Shown: positions 38,296-45,790 of the stretch, one piece after another
Position numbering within the stretch: the first letter of the stretch is position 1
Layout of the letters: each line of letters opens with the position of its first letter
NCBI RefSeq assembly: GCF_008704795.1
Contig: NZ_CP023690.1
Coordinates: 6,644,501 to 6,708,500 of the forward strand
Origin: Streptomyces spectabilis
GTDB lineage: Bacteria > Actinomycetota > Actinomycetes > Streptomycetales > Streptomycetaceae
Length of the DNA: 64,000 bases
Direction of reading: 5' to 3'
The notes under the pieces: model-generated
What the model was told of the DNA's origin: nothing
The model's input: only the letters and a program-made list of their open reading frames with translations
Databases searched by the model: none
Position numbers and translations under genes: made by a program

Positions 38296-38378
38296 GCCTC
38301 GATTCTGGGACCGGGGGCGGCGGTGCGCCATGGTGCGTACCAATGGAATGCGCGGGAGGTGCCCTCCGCGCGGGTCCG

Positions 38379-39563
38379 TCAGCTCCAGCCCGCCACGATC
38401 AGGCCGAGGCCTGTCGCGAACCCGCCGCCGAGCAGGGCCAGATACGCGCCGTAGCGGCGGCGCAGCCGGTGGGCCAGGAAGCCGAACGCGCCGAACCCGA
38501 GGCCCACGGTGAGGGTGCGGGAGCCGCGCGAGAGCGCCGACTCGGCCAGCCAGTCGCGGGCCGGGACCTCCGCGCGGCCCGCCTCGGCCGCGTACACCTT
38601 GAACGGGACGCCGTTCCACGGCTGGTGCCGGACCGCCGCCGCGCCCTCGGCGGCCAGCTCCTGGCGCACCTCGGCGCGCATCCGGTCCGTGGTGAGGGGG
38701 TGCGGCAACTGCACGCCGGAACCGGCCAGTTGCAGTGCCAGGAGGCCGCCGGTGAGGCTGCCGCCCAGGGCCGCGAGGGCCAGCTTGAGGGACCTGCGGG
38801 GCACCGCCGCGCACGCGATTGCGAGGAGCAGCTCCGGCATCAGCGGCCAGCTCAGCGCCTCCGCGCACGCCCACGCGAACGCCAGCGGCAGGCCCAAGGG
38901 GGAGCAGGCCGCCGCCGCGACCCGCTTGCGCGTACGGGAGTCCGGCAGGGGCTCGTCCGCGGTGCGGCGGTGCAGCTCCGCCACCGCCGCCCGGGCCTCC
39001 TGCGGCGTCACCGTCGGCGGCAGCGGCTCGCCGATCGTCACGCGGACCAGGGACGGGCGCAGCCTGCCGTGTTTCGGGAGGAGGCGGTCCGTGCCGGCGA
39101 TGCCCACGGGGACGACCGGCACGTCCGCCTCCCGGGCCAGGACCAGGGCGCCCTTGTGGAACGTGCCGAGTTCGCCGCGGCGGGCCCGGGTGCCCTCCGG
39201 GAACAGCACCACCGCGTGGCCCGCGCGCAGCGCGTCCGCCCGGGCCAGGAGGTCGTCCATGCCGCCTCCCGTGCGGCGCACGGGGAAGCCCGCGGCCAGG
39301 CGCGCGCACACCCGGCGCCTCCAGGGGGAGGCGAACCAGTAGTCCGCCGCGGCGGCGATGGTGGGGGAGTGGCGCGCGTCCAGGGCGGCCAGCAGGGCCG
39401 CGGTGTCGGCGTGGGAGGTGTGGTTGGCCACGACCACGCAGCCGCCGTCCGGCAGGGCGCCCTCGCGGGTGATGCCGCCGGTGAGGGTGAGCAGGGTGCG
39501 CCACAGCACGGCCCTCGCGGCGGCGCCCCAGGCCCGCGCGAGGGGCTCGCTCCCCGTCTTCAC
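38379..39563 (-). CDS. Acyltransferase (PlsC) fused to a VTT/YqaA-like membrane domain
   Basis: 394 residues. Residues 1-210 form a PlsC-type 1-acylglycerol-phosphate acyltransferase: H48-x4-D53 in VVVANHTSHADT, FPEGTR at 121-126, and VPVVPVGIAGTDRLLP. Residues about 215-394 are a membrane domain (LSWPLMPELLLAIACAAVPR, ALGGSLTGGLLALQL, GVPFKVYAAEAG, then a C-terminal helix pair) resembling YqaA/DedA VTT proteins, which are linked to lipid scrambling. Start GTG overlaps the stop of the cdsA-like gene (GTGA). Last gene of a three-gene phospholipid cassette. The VTT assignment is from motif resemblance and is less sure than PlsC. Confidence 0.82.
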   Translation of the reverse strand: MKTGSEPLARAWGAAARAVLWRTLLTLTGGITREGALPDGGCVVVANHTSHADTAALLAALDARHSPTIAAAADYWFASPWRRRVCARLAAGFPVRRTGGGMDDLLARADALRAGHAVVLFPEGTRARRGELGTFHKGALVLAREADVPVVPVGIAGTDRLLPKHGRLRPSLVRVTIGEPLPPTVTPQEARAAVAELHRRTADEPLPDSRTRKRVAAAACSPLGLPLAFAWACAEALSWPLMPELLLAIACAAVPRRSLKLALAALGGSLTGGLLALQLAGSGVQLPHPLTTDRMRAEVRQELAAEGAAAVRHQPWNGVPFKVYAAEAGRAEVPARDWLAESALSRGSRTLTVGLGFGAFGFLAHRLRRRYGAYLALLGGGFATGLGLIVAGWS

Positions 39564-40423
39564 AGGCCCACCGCCATCGTCAGGAGCAGGGCCAGGAGCA
39601 GCGAGTCCACCCGGTCCAGGAGGCCGCCGAAGCCGGGGAGCCAGGTGCCCGCGTCCTTGACGCCCGCCTCGCGCTTCACCATGGACTCCAGGAGGTCGCC
39701 CAGGACGCAGCCGACGAGCACCGCCGCCCACAGCGTGAGCGTGAGGGCCCCGACCGCCGCCAGGGCCAGGGCCGTCGCCGCCGCGGTGCCGAGCACTCCC
39801 GCCCACGTCTTGTTGGGGGACAGCGGGGAGAGGGGGCGGGCCAGCGGGCCTCCGCGGCCCAGCGCCGTGCCCGCGCACCACGCGCCGACGTCCCCGAAGG
39901 CCACCGCCACGCCCAGCGCCACCGCCGTGCCGTCCAACAGGACCAGGCCGGTGAGGGAGACCGGGATCCAGAGCACCCCGAAGAGCGTGCGGCACGCCCG
40001 TGTGAAGCCGTGCTCGGTGTCGCCGGTCAGGAGCGCGGGCAGGGCCGACATGATCAGGAGGGCGGCGAACGCGCGCAGATCGAGCCCCGCGGGCGCGAGC
40101 CAGGCCGCCGCGGGCAGCAGGACGGCCGCGACGCCGAGCACCGCCCGCTCGCCGCGCTCGAGGCGGGCCATCCGGGCGTACTCCGCCACGGCGACCACGC
40201 CGAGCCCGGCCGCCAGGGCGAACGCCCCCGCCCGGCCCGCCCAGAGCGCGCCGAGGAACAGCGGCGCCGCGAGCGCCCAGGTCCGCCAGCGCCTGCGCAG
40301 CTCGGCCCGCATCCGGACCCGGGACGGCAGCGCGGCGACGGCGACGCCGCCCGCACCGAGGGCTCCGGCCACCACGGGCACGGCCCGCGCGGCCGCCTCG
40401 CCCGCCACGAAGGCGACGCTCAT
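39560..40423 (-). CDS. Phosphatidate cytidylyltransferase family protein
   Basis: 287 residues with about eight hydrophobic helices. The C-terminal half contains the CDP-diglyceride synthase signature: AFGDVGAWCAGTALGRGGPL, LSPNKTWAGVLGTAAATAL, GDLLESMVKREAGVKDAGTWLPGFGGLLDRVDSLL. The catalytic acidic and Lys residues of that signature are intact. It should convert phosphatidic acid and CTP to CDP-diacylglycerol. The N-terminal 75 residues are less conserved. It overlaps the CDP-alcohol transferase gene upstream and the acyltransferase gene downstream by four bases each, so the three are translationally coupled. Probably a second CdsA besides a housekeeping one. Confidence 0.88.
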   Translation of the reverse strand: MSVAFVAGEAAARAVPVVAGALGAGGVAVAALPSRVRMRAELRRRWRTWALAAPLFLGALWAGRAGAFALAAGLGVVAVAEYARMARLERGERAVLGVAAVLLPAAAWLAPAGLDLRAFAALLIMSALPALLTGDTEHGFTRACRTLFGVLWIPVSLTGLVLLDGTAVALGVAVAFGDVGAWCAGTALGRGGPLARPLSPLSPNKTWAGVLGTAAATALALAAVGALTLTLWAAVLVGCVLGDLLESMVKREAGVKDAGTWLPGFGGLLDRVDSLLLALLLTMAVGL

Positions 40424-41022
40424 CGGGTCCCCAACTCCCCCCACAGGCGCCCGCACCGGGCGGCCGCCGTCAGCGCGGAGCCCGCGGCGATCGCCACGAG
40501 CACGGGTGCCGCCAGACCGGACGCGGCGGCCACCACGACGAGCGCGCAGCGCTCCGTCTTGCCCACCGGGCCGCCGTTCAGGCGCTCCGCGCCCGCCGCC
40601 GCGCCCGCGAGGGAGACCCAGGACGGGAGCGTCGCCGCGAGGGCGGCCGTCGCCACGAGCCACAGCGGGGCCAGCGGCAGGAAGCCCGCGAGCACCACCA
40701 AGTCGGCCGCCCTGTCGCCGAGTTCGTTGAGCAGGGCCCCGCGCCGCGTCGTGCGGCCGGTGTCGCGGGCCAGCGCGCCGTCCAGGTTCGCGCACGCCAG
40801 GCGCGCCGCGAGCAGGACCGCCGCCGGGAGCGCGGCGAGCGGCGCGGGCAGCCACGCGAGGGCCGCTGCCGCGCCCGCGGCACACCCCACGCCCGCCGCC
40901 GTCAGCGCGTCCGGCGACACACCGCGGCGGGCGAGCGCACCGCGCACGCCGGACAGCTTGGCGGCGTACCAGGGCTTGAGGGCGTAGAGGCCGAGGCCGT
41001 GGGAGCCGGGGGAACCGTTCAT
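40420..41022 (-). CDS. CDP-alcohol phosphatidyltransferase-like membrane protein
   Basis: 200 residues, several membrane helices. The CDP-alcohol phosphotransferase motif is recognisable at about residues 78-107 (NLDGALARDTGRTTRRGALL, then NELGDRAAD) but altered. Of the four metal-binding aspartates, the first is A78 and the third is N99; D81 and D103 remain. It may therefore have unusual metal use, a different reaction, or low activity. Homologues transfer phosphatidyl groups from CDP-diacylglycerol to alcohols such as glycerol phosphate or inositol. First gene of the coupled cassette with the cytidylyltransferase and acyltransferase, and divergent from the AAC(2')-like gene. Confidence 0.8.
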   Translation of the reverse strand: MNGSPGSHGLGLYALKPWYAAKLSGVRGALARRGVSPDALTAAGVGCAAGAAAALAWLPAPLAALPAAVLLAARLACANLDGALARDTGRTTRRGALLNELGDRAADLVVLAGFLPLAPLWLVATAALAATLPSWVSLAGAAAGAERLNGGPVGKTERCALVVVAAASGLAAPVLVAIAAGSALTAAARCGRLWGELGTR

Positions 41023-41098
41023 GCCGTCGACTCTGCCGCCGCCCGGGCCCCGGCAAATCGGGATGCGTACTCAAGTGCCGCCTAAGTACCGTGAGCGC

Positions 41099-41635
41099 GT
41101 GACCACGCAGACCGCCCTCCGCACCGCGCACACCGCGGAACTCGCCCCCGCCGACCTCGCCGCCGCCCGCGCCCTCATGGACCTCGCCTTCGACGGGGAC
41201 TTCTCCGACGAGGACTGGGACCACGGGCTCGGCGGTCTGCACGCCCTCGTCCACGACGCCGACGGGGAGCTGCTCGCGCACGGCTCCGTCGTGCAGCGGC
41301 GCGTCCTGCACAACGGCCGTTCGCTGCGCGTCGGTTACGTGGAAGCCGTCGCCACCCGCCCCGACCGGCAGCGGCAGGGCCTCGGCGCGCAGGTCATGAG
41401 CGCCCTGGAGGGAATCGTCGAGCGGGCCTACGACCTGGGCGTCCTCTCACCGTCCGAGGAGGGCGAGAAGCTGTACCTCGCGCACGGCTGGCGGACCTGG
41501 CCGGGCCTCGTCGGGACGCTCGGCCCCGAGGGCGTGGAGGAGATGCCCGACGAGGACGCCCCCATGCTGTACGGCGCGGACCTCGACCCGGCGCATCCGC
41601 TGCTGATCGACTGGCGCGACGGGGACGTTTTCTGA
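41099..41635 (+). CDS. Aminoglycoside 2'-N-acetyltransferase-like GNAT protein
   Basis: 178 residues from the GTG. The sequence follows the AAC(2')-I family closely: AFDGDFSDEDWDHGLGGLHALV, LLAHGSVVQRRVLHNGRSLR, VGYVEAVATRPDRQRQGLGA (acetyl-CoA loop), MSALEGIVERAYDLGVLSPS, YLAHGWRTWPG and the ending DWRDGDVF. Family members acetylate the 2'-amino group of aminoglycosides. In mycobacteria they are chromosomal with modest resistance effect, so another cellular role is possible. GTG 41099 is preferred; ATG 41063 would add twelve residues. Neither has a good ribosome site. Transcribed alone, divergent from the phospholipid cassette. Confidence 0.85.
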   Translation: MTTQTALRTAHTAELAPADLAAARALMDLAFDGDFSDEDWDHGLGGLHALVHDADGELLAHGSVVQRRVLHNGRSLRVGYVEAVATRPDRQRQGLGAQVMSALEGIVERAYDLGVLSPSEEGEKLYLAHGWRTWPGLVGTLGPEGVEEMPDEDAPMLYGADLDPAHPLLIDWRDGDVF

Positions 41636-41663
41636 GGGCGTTCTCGCGGTTCCGCGCCCGGGC

Positions 41664-42662
41664 TCACGTTCGTGCCCGCACGATCATCTTCCCCACGTTC
41701 TCGCCCCGCAGCATCCCCAGGAACGCCTCGACGATCCGGTCGAAGCCGTCCACCACCGTCTCGTCGAGACCGATCCGGCCGCTGAGCAGATGCGGGACCA
41801 CGTACGCGTACAACTCCTCCTGTACGTCGTAGTAGTCACGGACGAGGAAGCCCTCCATGCGCAGGCTCTTCTCCACGATCTCCGAGAGGTTGCGGGGCGC
41901 GGCCAGGGCCCGGGTGCTGTTGTACTGCGCGACCGTGCCGACGCGGAGGATGCGGCCGCGGTCGCGCAGGCCCTCGATCGCCGCCTCCAGCTGCTCGCCG
42001 CCGACGTTGTCGACGTAGAGGTCCACGCCGCCGGGCGCCGCCTTCGCGAGCAGCGCGGCGGCCGGTCCTTCGTGGTAGTCGAAGGCGTCGTCGTAGCCGA
42101 CGTGTTCCTTGAGGTAGGCGACTTTCGCCGCCGAGCCCGCGCTGCCGACGACCCGGCCCGCGCCGAGGAGCTTCGCGAGGCGCCCGGCGGCCGTGCCGAC
42201 GCCGCCCGCCGCCGCCGACACGAACAGGTCGTCGCCCGCGCGCACCGGCGTGATCCGGGTCAGGCCGACGTACGCGGTCAGGCCGGTGCCGCCCAGGATG
42301 CCCAGATGCGCGGAGAGGGGCACCCCCTCGAAGCGCGGCAGGACGCGGGCCTCCCGCGGCGTCACCACCGCGTGCGTGCGCCAGCCCTTGCGGTGGAAGA
42401 CGATCTCGCCCTCCGGGAGCGACGGCTCGCGCGAGGCGATCACCCGCCCCAGGGTGCGGCCCTCCAGCGGCGCGTCGAGCGCGAAGTCGCCGTCCATCAT
42501 TTCGCGGTGGTAGGGGTCCACCGACCAGTAGAGGTTCTCCACGAGCGCCGAGCCCGGCGCGGGCCCCTCAAGCGCCGACTCCACGAACGCGAAGTGCGCG
42601 GGCGAGGGGAAGCCGTGCGGGCGGGCGGTCTGCTGGACGGTCAGGGCCGTGTCGCTGGTCAT
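41664..42662 (-). CDS. Zinc-free MDR oxidoreductase, 15-oxoprostaglandin reductase type
   Basis: 332 residues. It belongs to the LTB4-dehydrogenase/YfmJ branch of medium-chain reductases: ENLYWSVDPYHREMMDG, GILGGTGLTAYVGLTRI, the NADPH motif FVSAAAGGVGTAAGRLAKLLGA, GVDLYVDNVGGEQLEAAI and a C-terminal region with EGFLVRDYYD. It lacks the zinc ligands of alcohol dehydrogenases and should reduce alpha,beta-unsaturated carbonyls with NADPH. Divergent from a LysR gene whose box lies in the 132-bp gap, so it is the probable LysR target. Converges on the AAC(2')-like gene. Confidence 0.9.
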   Translation of the reverse strand: MTSDTALTVQQTARPHGFPSPAHFAFVESALEGPAPGSALVENLYWSVDPYHREMMDGDFALDAPLEGRTLGRVIASREPSLPEGEIVFHRKGWRTHAVVTPREARVLPRFEGVPLSAHLGILGGTGLTAYVGLTRITPVRAGDDLFVSAAAGGVGTAAGRLAKLLGAGRVVGSAGSAAKVAYLKEHVGYDDAFDYHEGPAAALLAKAAPGGVDLYVDNVGGEQLEAAIEGLRDRGRILRVGTVAQYNSTRALAAPRNLSEIVEKSLRMEGFLVRDYYDVQEELYAYVVPHLLSGRIGLDETVVDGFDRIVEAFLGMLRGENVGKMIVRART

Positions 42663-42708
42663 GCCGGGAAACGTACGGCGGGAATGCCCCCGCGCGGCAG
42701 AGGGTTCG

Positions 42709-42735
42709 GCTCATGGAACGCGGTGAACCATGAGC
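42709..42735. promoter_or_regulatory. LysR-type box between oxidoreductase and lysR genes
   Basis: GCTCATGG (42709-42716) and CCATGAGC (42728-42735) are exact inverted 8-mers separated by 11 bp, the spacing of LysR recognition sites. A third half site, CTCATGGG, follows at about 42740-42747. The layout fits autorepression plus activation of the divergent oxidoreductase gene. Confidence 0.7.
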
Positions 42736-42794
42736 GCTCCTCATGGGCGCAGGTGGCACGCCCCTCGTGGGCAGGGAAGGACGAGTGGGAACGG

Positions 42795-43721
42795 ATGGCC
42801 GAGCACGACCTCGCCCCGCACGAGCTGCGGATCATCGTGGCCGTCGCGGACACCCGCAGCTTCTCCGGCGCCGCCGCGGCCCTCGGCCTGACGCAGTCCG
42901 CCGTCTCGCACTCGGTGCGCGGCACGGAGCAGAAGATCGGCGCCGTGCTCTTCGAGCGCGGCCGCGGGGGAGCCGCGCCCACCGCGGCGGGCGAGAGCGC
43001 CGTCGCCCATGCCCGGCGCGTGCTGCGGCTCCTGGAGACCCTCGCCGCCGAGGCGCGCGCCGCCGCCGACGGTGGCGGCCCGGTCGCCGTCGCCGGGCCG
43101 CTGCGCATCGCCGCGTTCCGCAGCGCGGCCCTGCATCTGCTCCCGGCCGCGCTCACGCGGCTGCGCGCCCGCCACCCCGGCATCGAGCCCGAGGTCCGCG
43201 TGGTGCGGGAGCTGGGGCGCGGCACCGCGGGCGAGGTCGCCGACGGCCGCGCCGACGTCGGCATCGCCACCATCGGCACGACCTCACCGGTACCGGCCGG
43301 GCTCGTCGGCGGCGTACTGGTGGAGGAGCCCTACGCGTTCGTGCACCCGGCAGGGCATCCGGACCCGCGCTCCCTGCCCCTCGTCGACTGGGCCGAGAAC
43401 TGCACCTCGTACACCCGCGACTGGTGGGCGCGGCAGGACTGGCTGCCGCGGGCCACCACGCGGACCGAGGACGACGGCGCGGTGCTCGCGCTGGTGAGCG
43501 CCGGGCACGCCATGGCGGTCATGCCCGCCCTGTCGCTCACGGGGGCGCCGCCGAGCGTGGCGGTCACCGATCTCGGGCCCGGCCGGCCGACCCGCTCCGT
43601 GGGCTATGTCACTACGCCCGAGCAGGCCGCGACGCACGTGGTCAGAGCGCTGATCCGGGAGCTGAGAGCGGCCGCCGCGGAGGCCGCCGTCTCAAATAGT
43701 AGGAAGCCCGAGTATTTGTAG
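42795..43721 (+). CDS. LysR-family transcriptional regulator
   Basis: 308 residues. The winged HTH is in the first 65 residues (LRIIVAVADTRSFSGAAAAL, GLTQSAVSHSVRGTEQKIGA, LFERGRG), followed by the periplasmic-binding-like effector domain (PLRIAAFRSAALHLLPAALTRL, GEVADGRADVGIATIG). ATG 42795 has GGGA upstream; a longer in-frame reading crosses the operator and is rejected. Divergent from the MDR oxidoreductase, its likely target. The last nine residues (SNSRKPEYL) are coded by unusually A+T-rich DNA that can form a hairpin spanning the stop codon. Confidence 0.9.
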   Translation: MAEHDLAPHELRIIVAVADTRSFSGAAAALGLTQSAVSHSVRGTEQKIGAVLFERGRGGAAPTAAGESAVAHARRVLRLLETLAAEARAAADGGGPVAVAGPLRIAAFRSAALHLLPAALTRLRARHPGIEPEVRVVRELGRGTAGEVADGRADVGIATIGTTSPVPAGLVGGVLVEEPYAFVHPAGHPDPRSLPLVDWAENCTSYTRDWWARQDWLPRATTRTEDDGAVLALVSAGHAMAVMPALSLTGAPPSVAVTDLGPGRPTRSVGYVTTPEQAATHVVRALIRELRAAAAEAAVSNSRKPEYL

Positions 43722-43725
43722 AGAC
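43689..43725 (+). terminator. A+T-rich hairpin spanning the lysR stop
   Basis: GTCTCAAATA (43689-43698) pairs with TATTTG plus GAGAC (43713-43718 and 43721-43725) with a two-base bulge; the stop codon lies within it. Such an A+T-rich stem is exceptional in this window. It could be a terminator or an operator for the small gene downstream. Confidence 0.5.
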
Positions 43726-43908
43726 AGAAAGCGGAAGCTGTCCTAGCTTTGTAGGAGCCGAACGTCTCGCTCGATCAAGCGAACGGCGGATGTGAGCACG
43801 GCCCCGCGCAGGCGAACCCTGCGGCCCCGCTCCCCGCCCTTTCCGGCGTCTCGTAACCCTTTGCGTCCCCTTTTCCGCGGACGCCTGGTTCGAAGGAGTC
43901 GAATACCC

Positions 43909-44037
43909 ATGGCCGAGACGACCGTCCGACGAGTCCGCCGCAGCCTCCGCCCCAGCGACACCGAGCGCAAGAACGCCGCCGCCGCCCTCCAGCGGGCCCT
44001 CGACCGCAGGGACAACGGCGGCGAGACGGGGCACTGA
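43909..44037 (+). CDS. Small basic protein of unknown function
   Basis: 42 residues, MAETTVRRVRRSLRPSDTER onward, strongly charged, with no membrane segment or cysteine. AAGGAG lies ten bases before the ATG, and the codons fit the genome, so I judge it real. An in-frame GTG at 43792 would add 39 Arg/Pro-rich residues that look non-coding. Function unknown. It converges with the purple acid phosphatase gene 12 bp away and lies behind the unusual A+T-rich stretch at 43689-43760. Confidence 0.65.
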   Translation: MAETTVRRVRRSLRPSDTERKNAAAALQRALDRRDNGGETGH

Positions 44038-44049
44038 GCCGCCCCGCGG

Positions 44050-45639
44050 CTACGCGCCGCGCACGATCTCGAAGTGGTCGACGCGCTCGCCGCTCTCGGC
44101 GAGCGCGGAGACCGTGAGCCTGGGGTGCGCCCCGGCCGTCACCTCCACCGCGAGGAACGAGAAGCCGGTGTAGCGCACGCGTGACCACTCCACGGTGTCC
44201 GGGTCGGGCAGGCGGAGCTTGGTCCAGTGGAAGGTGAGGACCGACTCCCGGTCCTTCACCCGGCCCTCGTAGCTGTCCTTCACCCCGGCCGGGAAGCCGT
44301 AGAGGTCCTTGCCCGCGCCGCCCGCGGTGACGTACACGATGCCGTCGCGCGTCGGATCGGTCGACGCTCCGACCGGTACGGGCCTGCCGACCTCGCCGCC
44401 CTTGATGGCGTCGGTCCGCTCGTACACGTGGTTGTGGCCGTTGATCACCAGGTCCACCTGGTGCTTGGCGAACAGCGGCACCCACGCGTCGCGCACCCCG
44501 CCGTCGGAGCCGTGCGTCGACGTCGAGTACGCGCAGTGGTGGAAGAAGACGACGACGAAGTCGACGTCGTCGTCCGCGCGCAGCTCGCCCAGGCGCCGGT
44601 CGAGCCACGCGGTCTGCCTGCCGTCCGAGTAGCCCTTGTTGGCGGGTATCTCGTACGACACGTCGTTGGCGTCGAGCGCCACGACGCCGACGTTGCCGTA
44701 GCGGAACGAGTAGACGCCGGGCGCGTCGGCGGGGTCGAAGCCGTTGTCCGGCAGCGACCAGCGGGCCGACTGGCCGCCGTAGCCGTTCGGCGAGTACCAG
44801 GCCTCCATGTCGTGGTTGCCGGTCGTCACCATCCACGGCACGGACTTCGCCACCGACTCCGTCTGCGCGAGGAACTGGTCCCACACGCGGGCGTCGTACT
44901 TGTCCGTGTCCTTGCCGTGCCCGGTGGTGTCCGCGTAGCAGATGTCGCCCGCGTGCAGATGGAACGACGGGTTCTGCCCCAGGATCAACTGGTCGTTGGC
45001 GAGCGCGTGATAGCTCACGCCCTGGTCGCCGAAGGCCGTGAAGACGAACTTCTCCGGTCGCGCCGGCGCGGTGCGGAACGTGCCGATCGTGCCCGAGCGC
45101 TCGGGCGACGCCGGGTCGAAGCCGTCGTGGCCGACGCCGTAGTAATACGTCGTGCCCGGCCTCAGACCGTCCAGGGCCGCGTGCAGGTAGTACTGCTCGA
45201 CCGCGGGGAGCTTCCGTGAGAGCGACGGCGTGCGCAGGTCCCGGACCTCCGCCGGGATCCTCTGGCTCAGCTCCCAGGGCTCCGTACCCACGCGCAGGTA
45301 CGGGGATTTGACCGCCAGCGGCACCTGCCAGGAGACGCGCAGCTGCGTCCGCGGATCGGCGCCGAAGGCCAGGTGGCGGCCGAAGGGCGCGACGAGACGG
45401 CCGTCCACGCGCACCGGTGCGGCCGGCGCCGCGAGCGGGTGCGCCGCCGTCGGGCGCTCGGCGTACGCGCTGCCCGAGCTGCCCGCGAGCAGACCGAGCC
45501 CGCCCGCGGCGCCCGCGGTCGCGAAGGAACCGGCGAGCACCCTGCGCCGGGAGAGCTTCGCGCGCAGGTACTCGTGCTGCTCGGCCATCGTCATCCGCCG
45601 TGCGAGCCGCTCGGGTATGCCGACATCGGGAGTCTCCAT
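44050..45639 (-). CDS. Tat-exported purple acid phosphatase
   Basis: 529 residues. N-terminal Tat signal (KLSRRRVLAGSFATAGAAGG, cut near AYA), then a fibronectin-like PAP N domain (FGADPRTQLRVSWQVPLAVK; LRPGTTYYYGVGHDG) and a metallophosphoesterase domain. The metal ligands are in FTAFGDQGVS, HAGDICYAD, TTGNHDMEAW, VVVFFHHCAYS and LVINGHNHVYERT, all intact. The product should release phosphate from organic esters outside the cell. ATG 45639 has GGGAAG upstream. TTCACCCGCA on the coding strand (45681-45690) resembles one half of a PHO box, so phosphate control is possible. Confidence 0.92.
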   Translation of the reverse strand: METPDVGIPERLARRMTMAEQHEYLRAKLSRRRVLAGSFATAGAAGGLGLLAGSSGSAYAERPTAAHPLAAPAAPVRVDGRLVAPFGRHLAFGADPRTQLRVSWQVPLAVKSPYLRVGTEPWELSQRIPAEVRDLRTPSLSRKLPAVEQYYLHAALDGLRPGTTYYYGVGHDGFDPASPERSGTIGTFRTAPARPEKFVFTAFGDQGVSYHALANDQLILGQNPSFHLHAGDICYADTTGHGKDTDKYDARVWDQFLAQTESVAKSVPWMVTTGNHDMEAWYSPNGYGGQSARWSLPDNGFDPADAPGVYSFRYGNVGVVALDANDVSYEIPANKGYSDGRQTAWLDRRLGELRADDDVDFVVVFFHHCAYSTSTHGSDGGVRDAWVPLFAKHQVDLVINGHNHVYERTDAIKGGEVGRPVPVGASTDPTRDGIVYVTAGGAGKDLYGFPAGVKDSYEGRVKDRESVLTFHWTKLRLPDPDTVEWSRVRYTGFSFLAVEVTAGAHPRLTVSALAESGERVDHFEIVRGA

Positions 45640-45778
45640 GACGTGGGAACTTCCCAGGGGCGTCCAACTCCCGCCATACCTGCGGGTGAAGAGAGCATGT
45701 CCGTGTGGTGGCGTACGCGCGGAGGGAACGGGTCTGTCCACATCGCGGACGGCCCGTGTCATTGGATGGGACGAACGG

Positions 45779-45784
45779 TAGGGT
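45779..45784 (+). promoter_or_regulatory. -10 element of leuB, leaderless type
   Basis: TAGGGT ends six bases before the leuB ATG, with no ribosome site between them. The same hexamer stands at the same distance before the tetR gene at 29357. No clear -35 is seen. Confidence 0.5.
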
Positions 45785-45790
45785 GCCGTC

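Noticed and set aside
37626..40730. Plus-strand open frame of about 1030 codons opposite the phospholipid cassette
   Set aside because: It runs opposite four genes with catalytic motifs; its translation is Arg/Pro/Ser low complexity.
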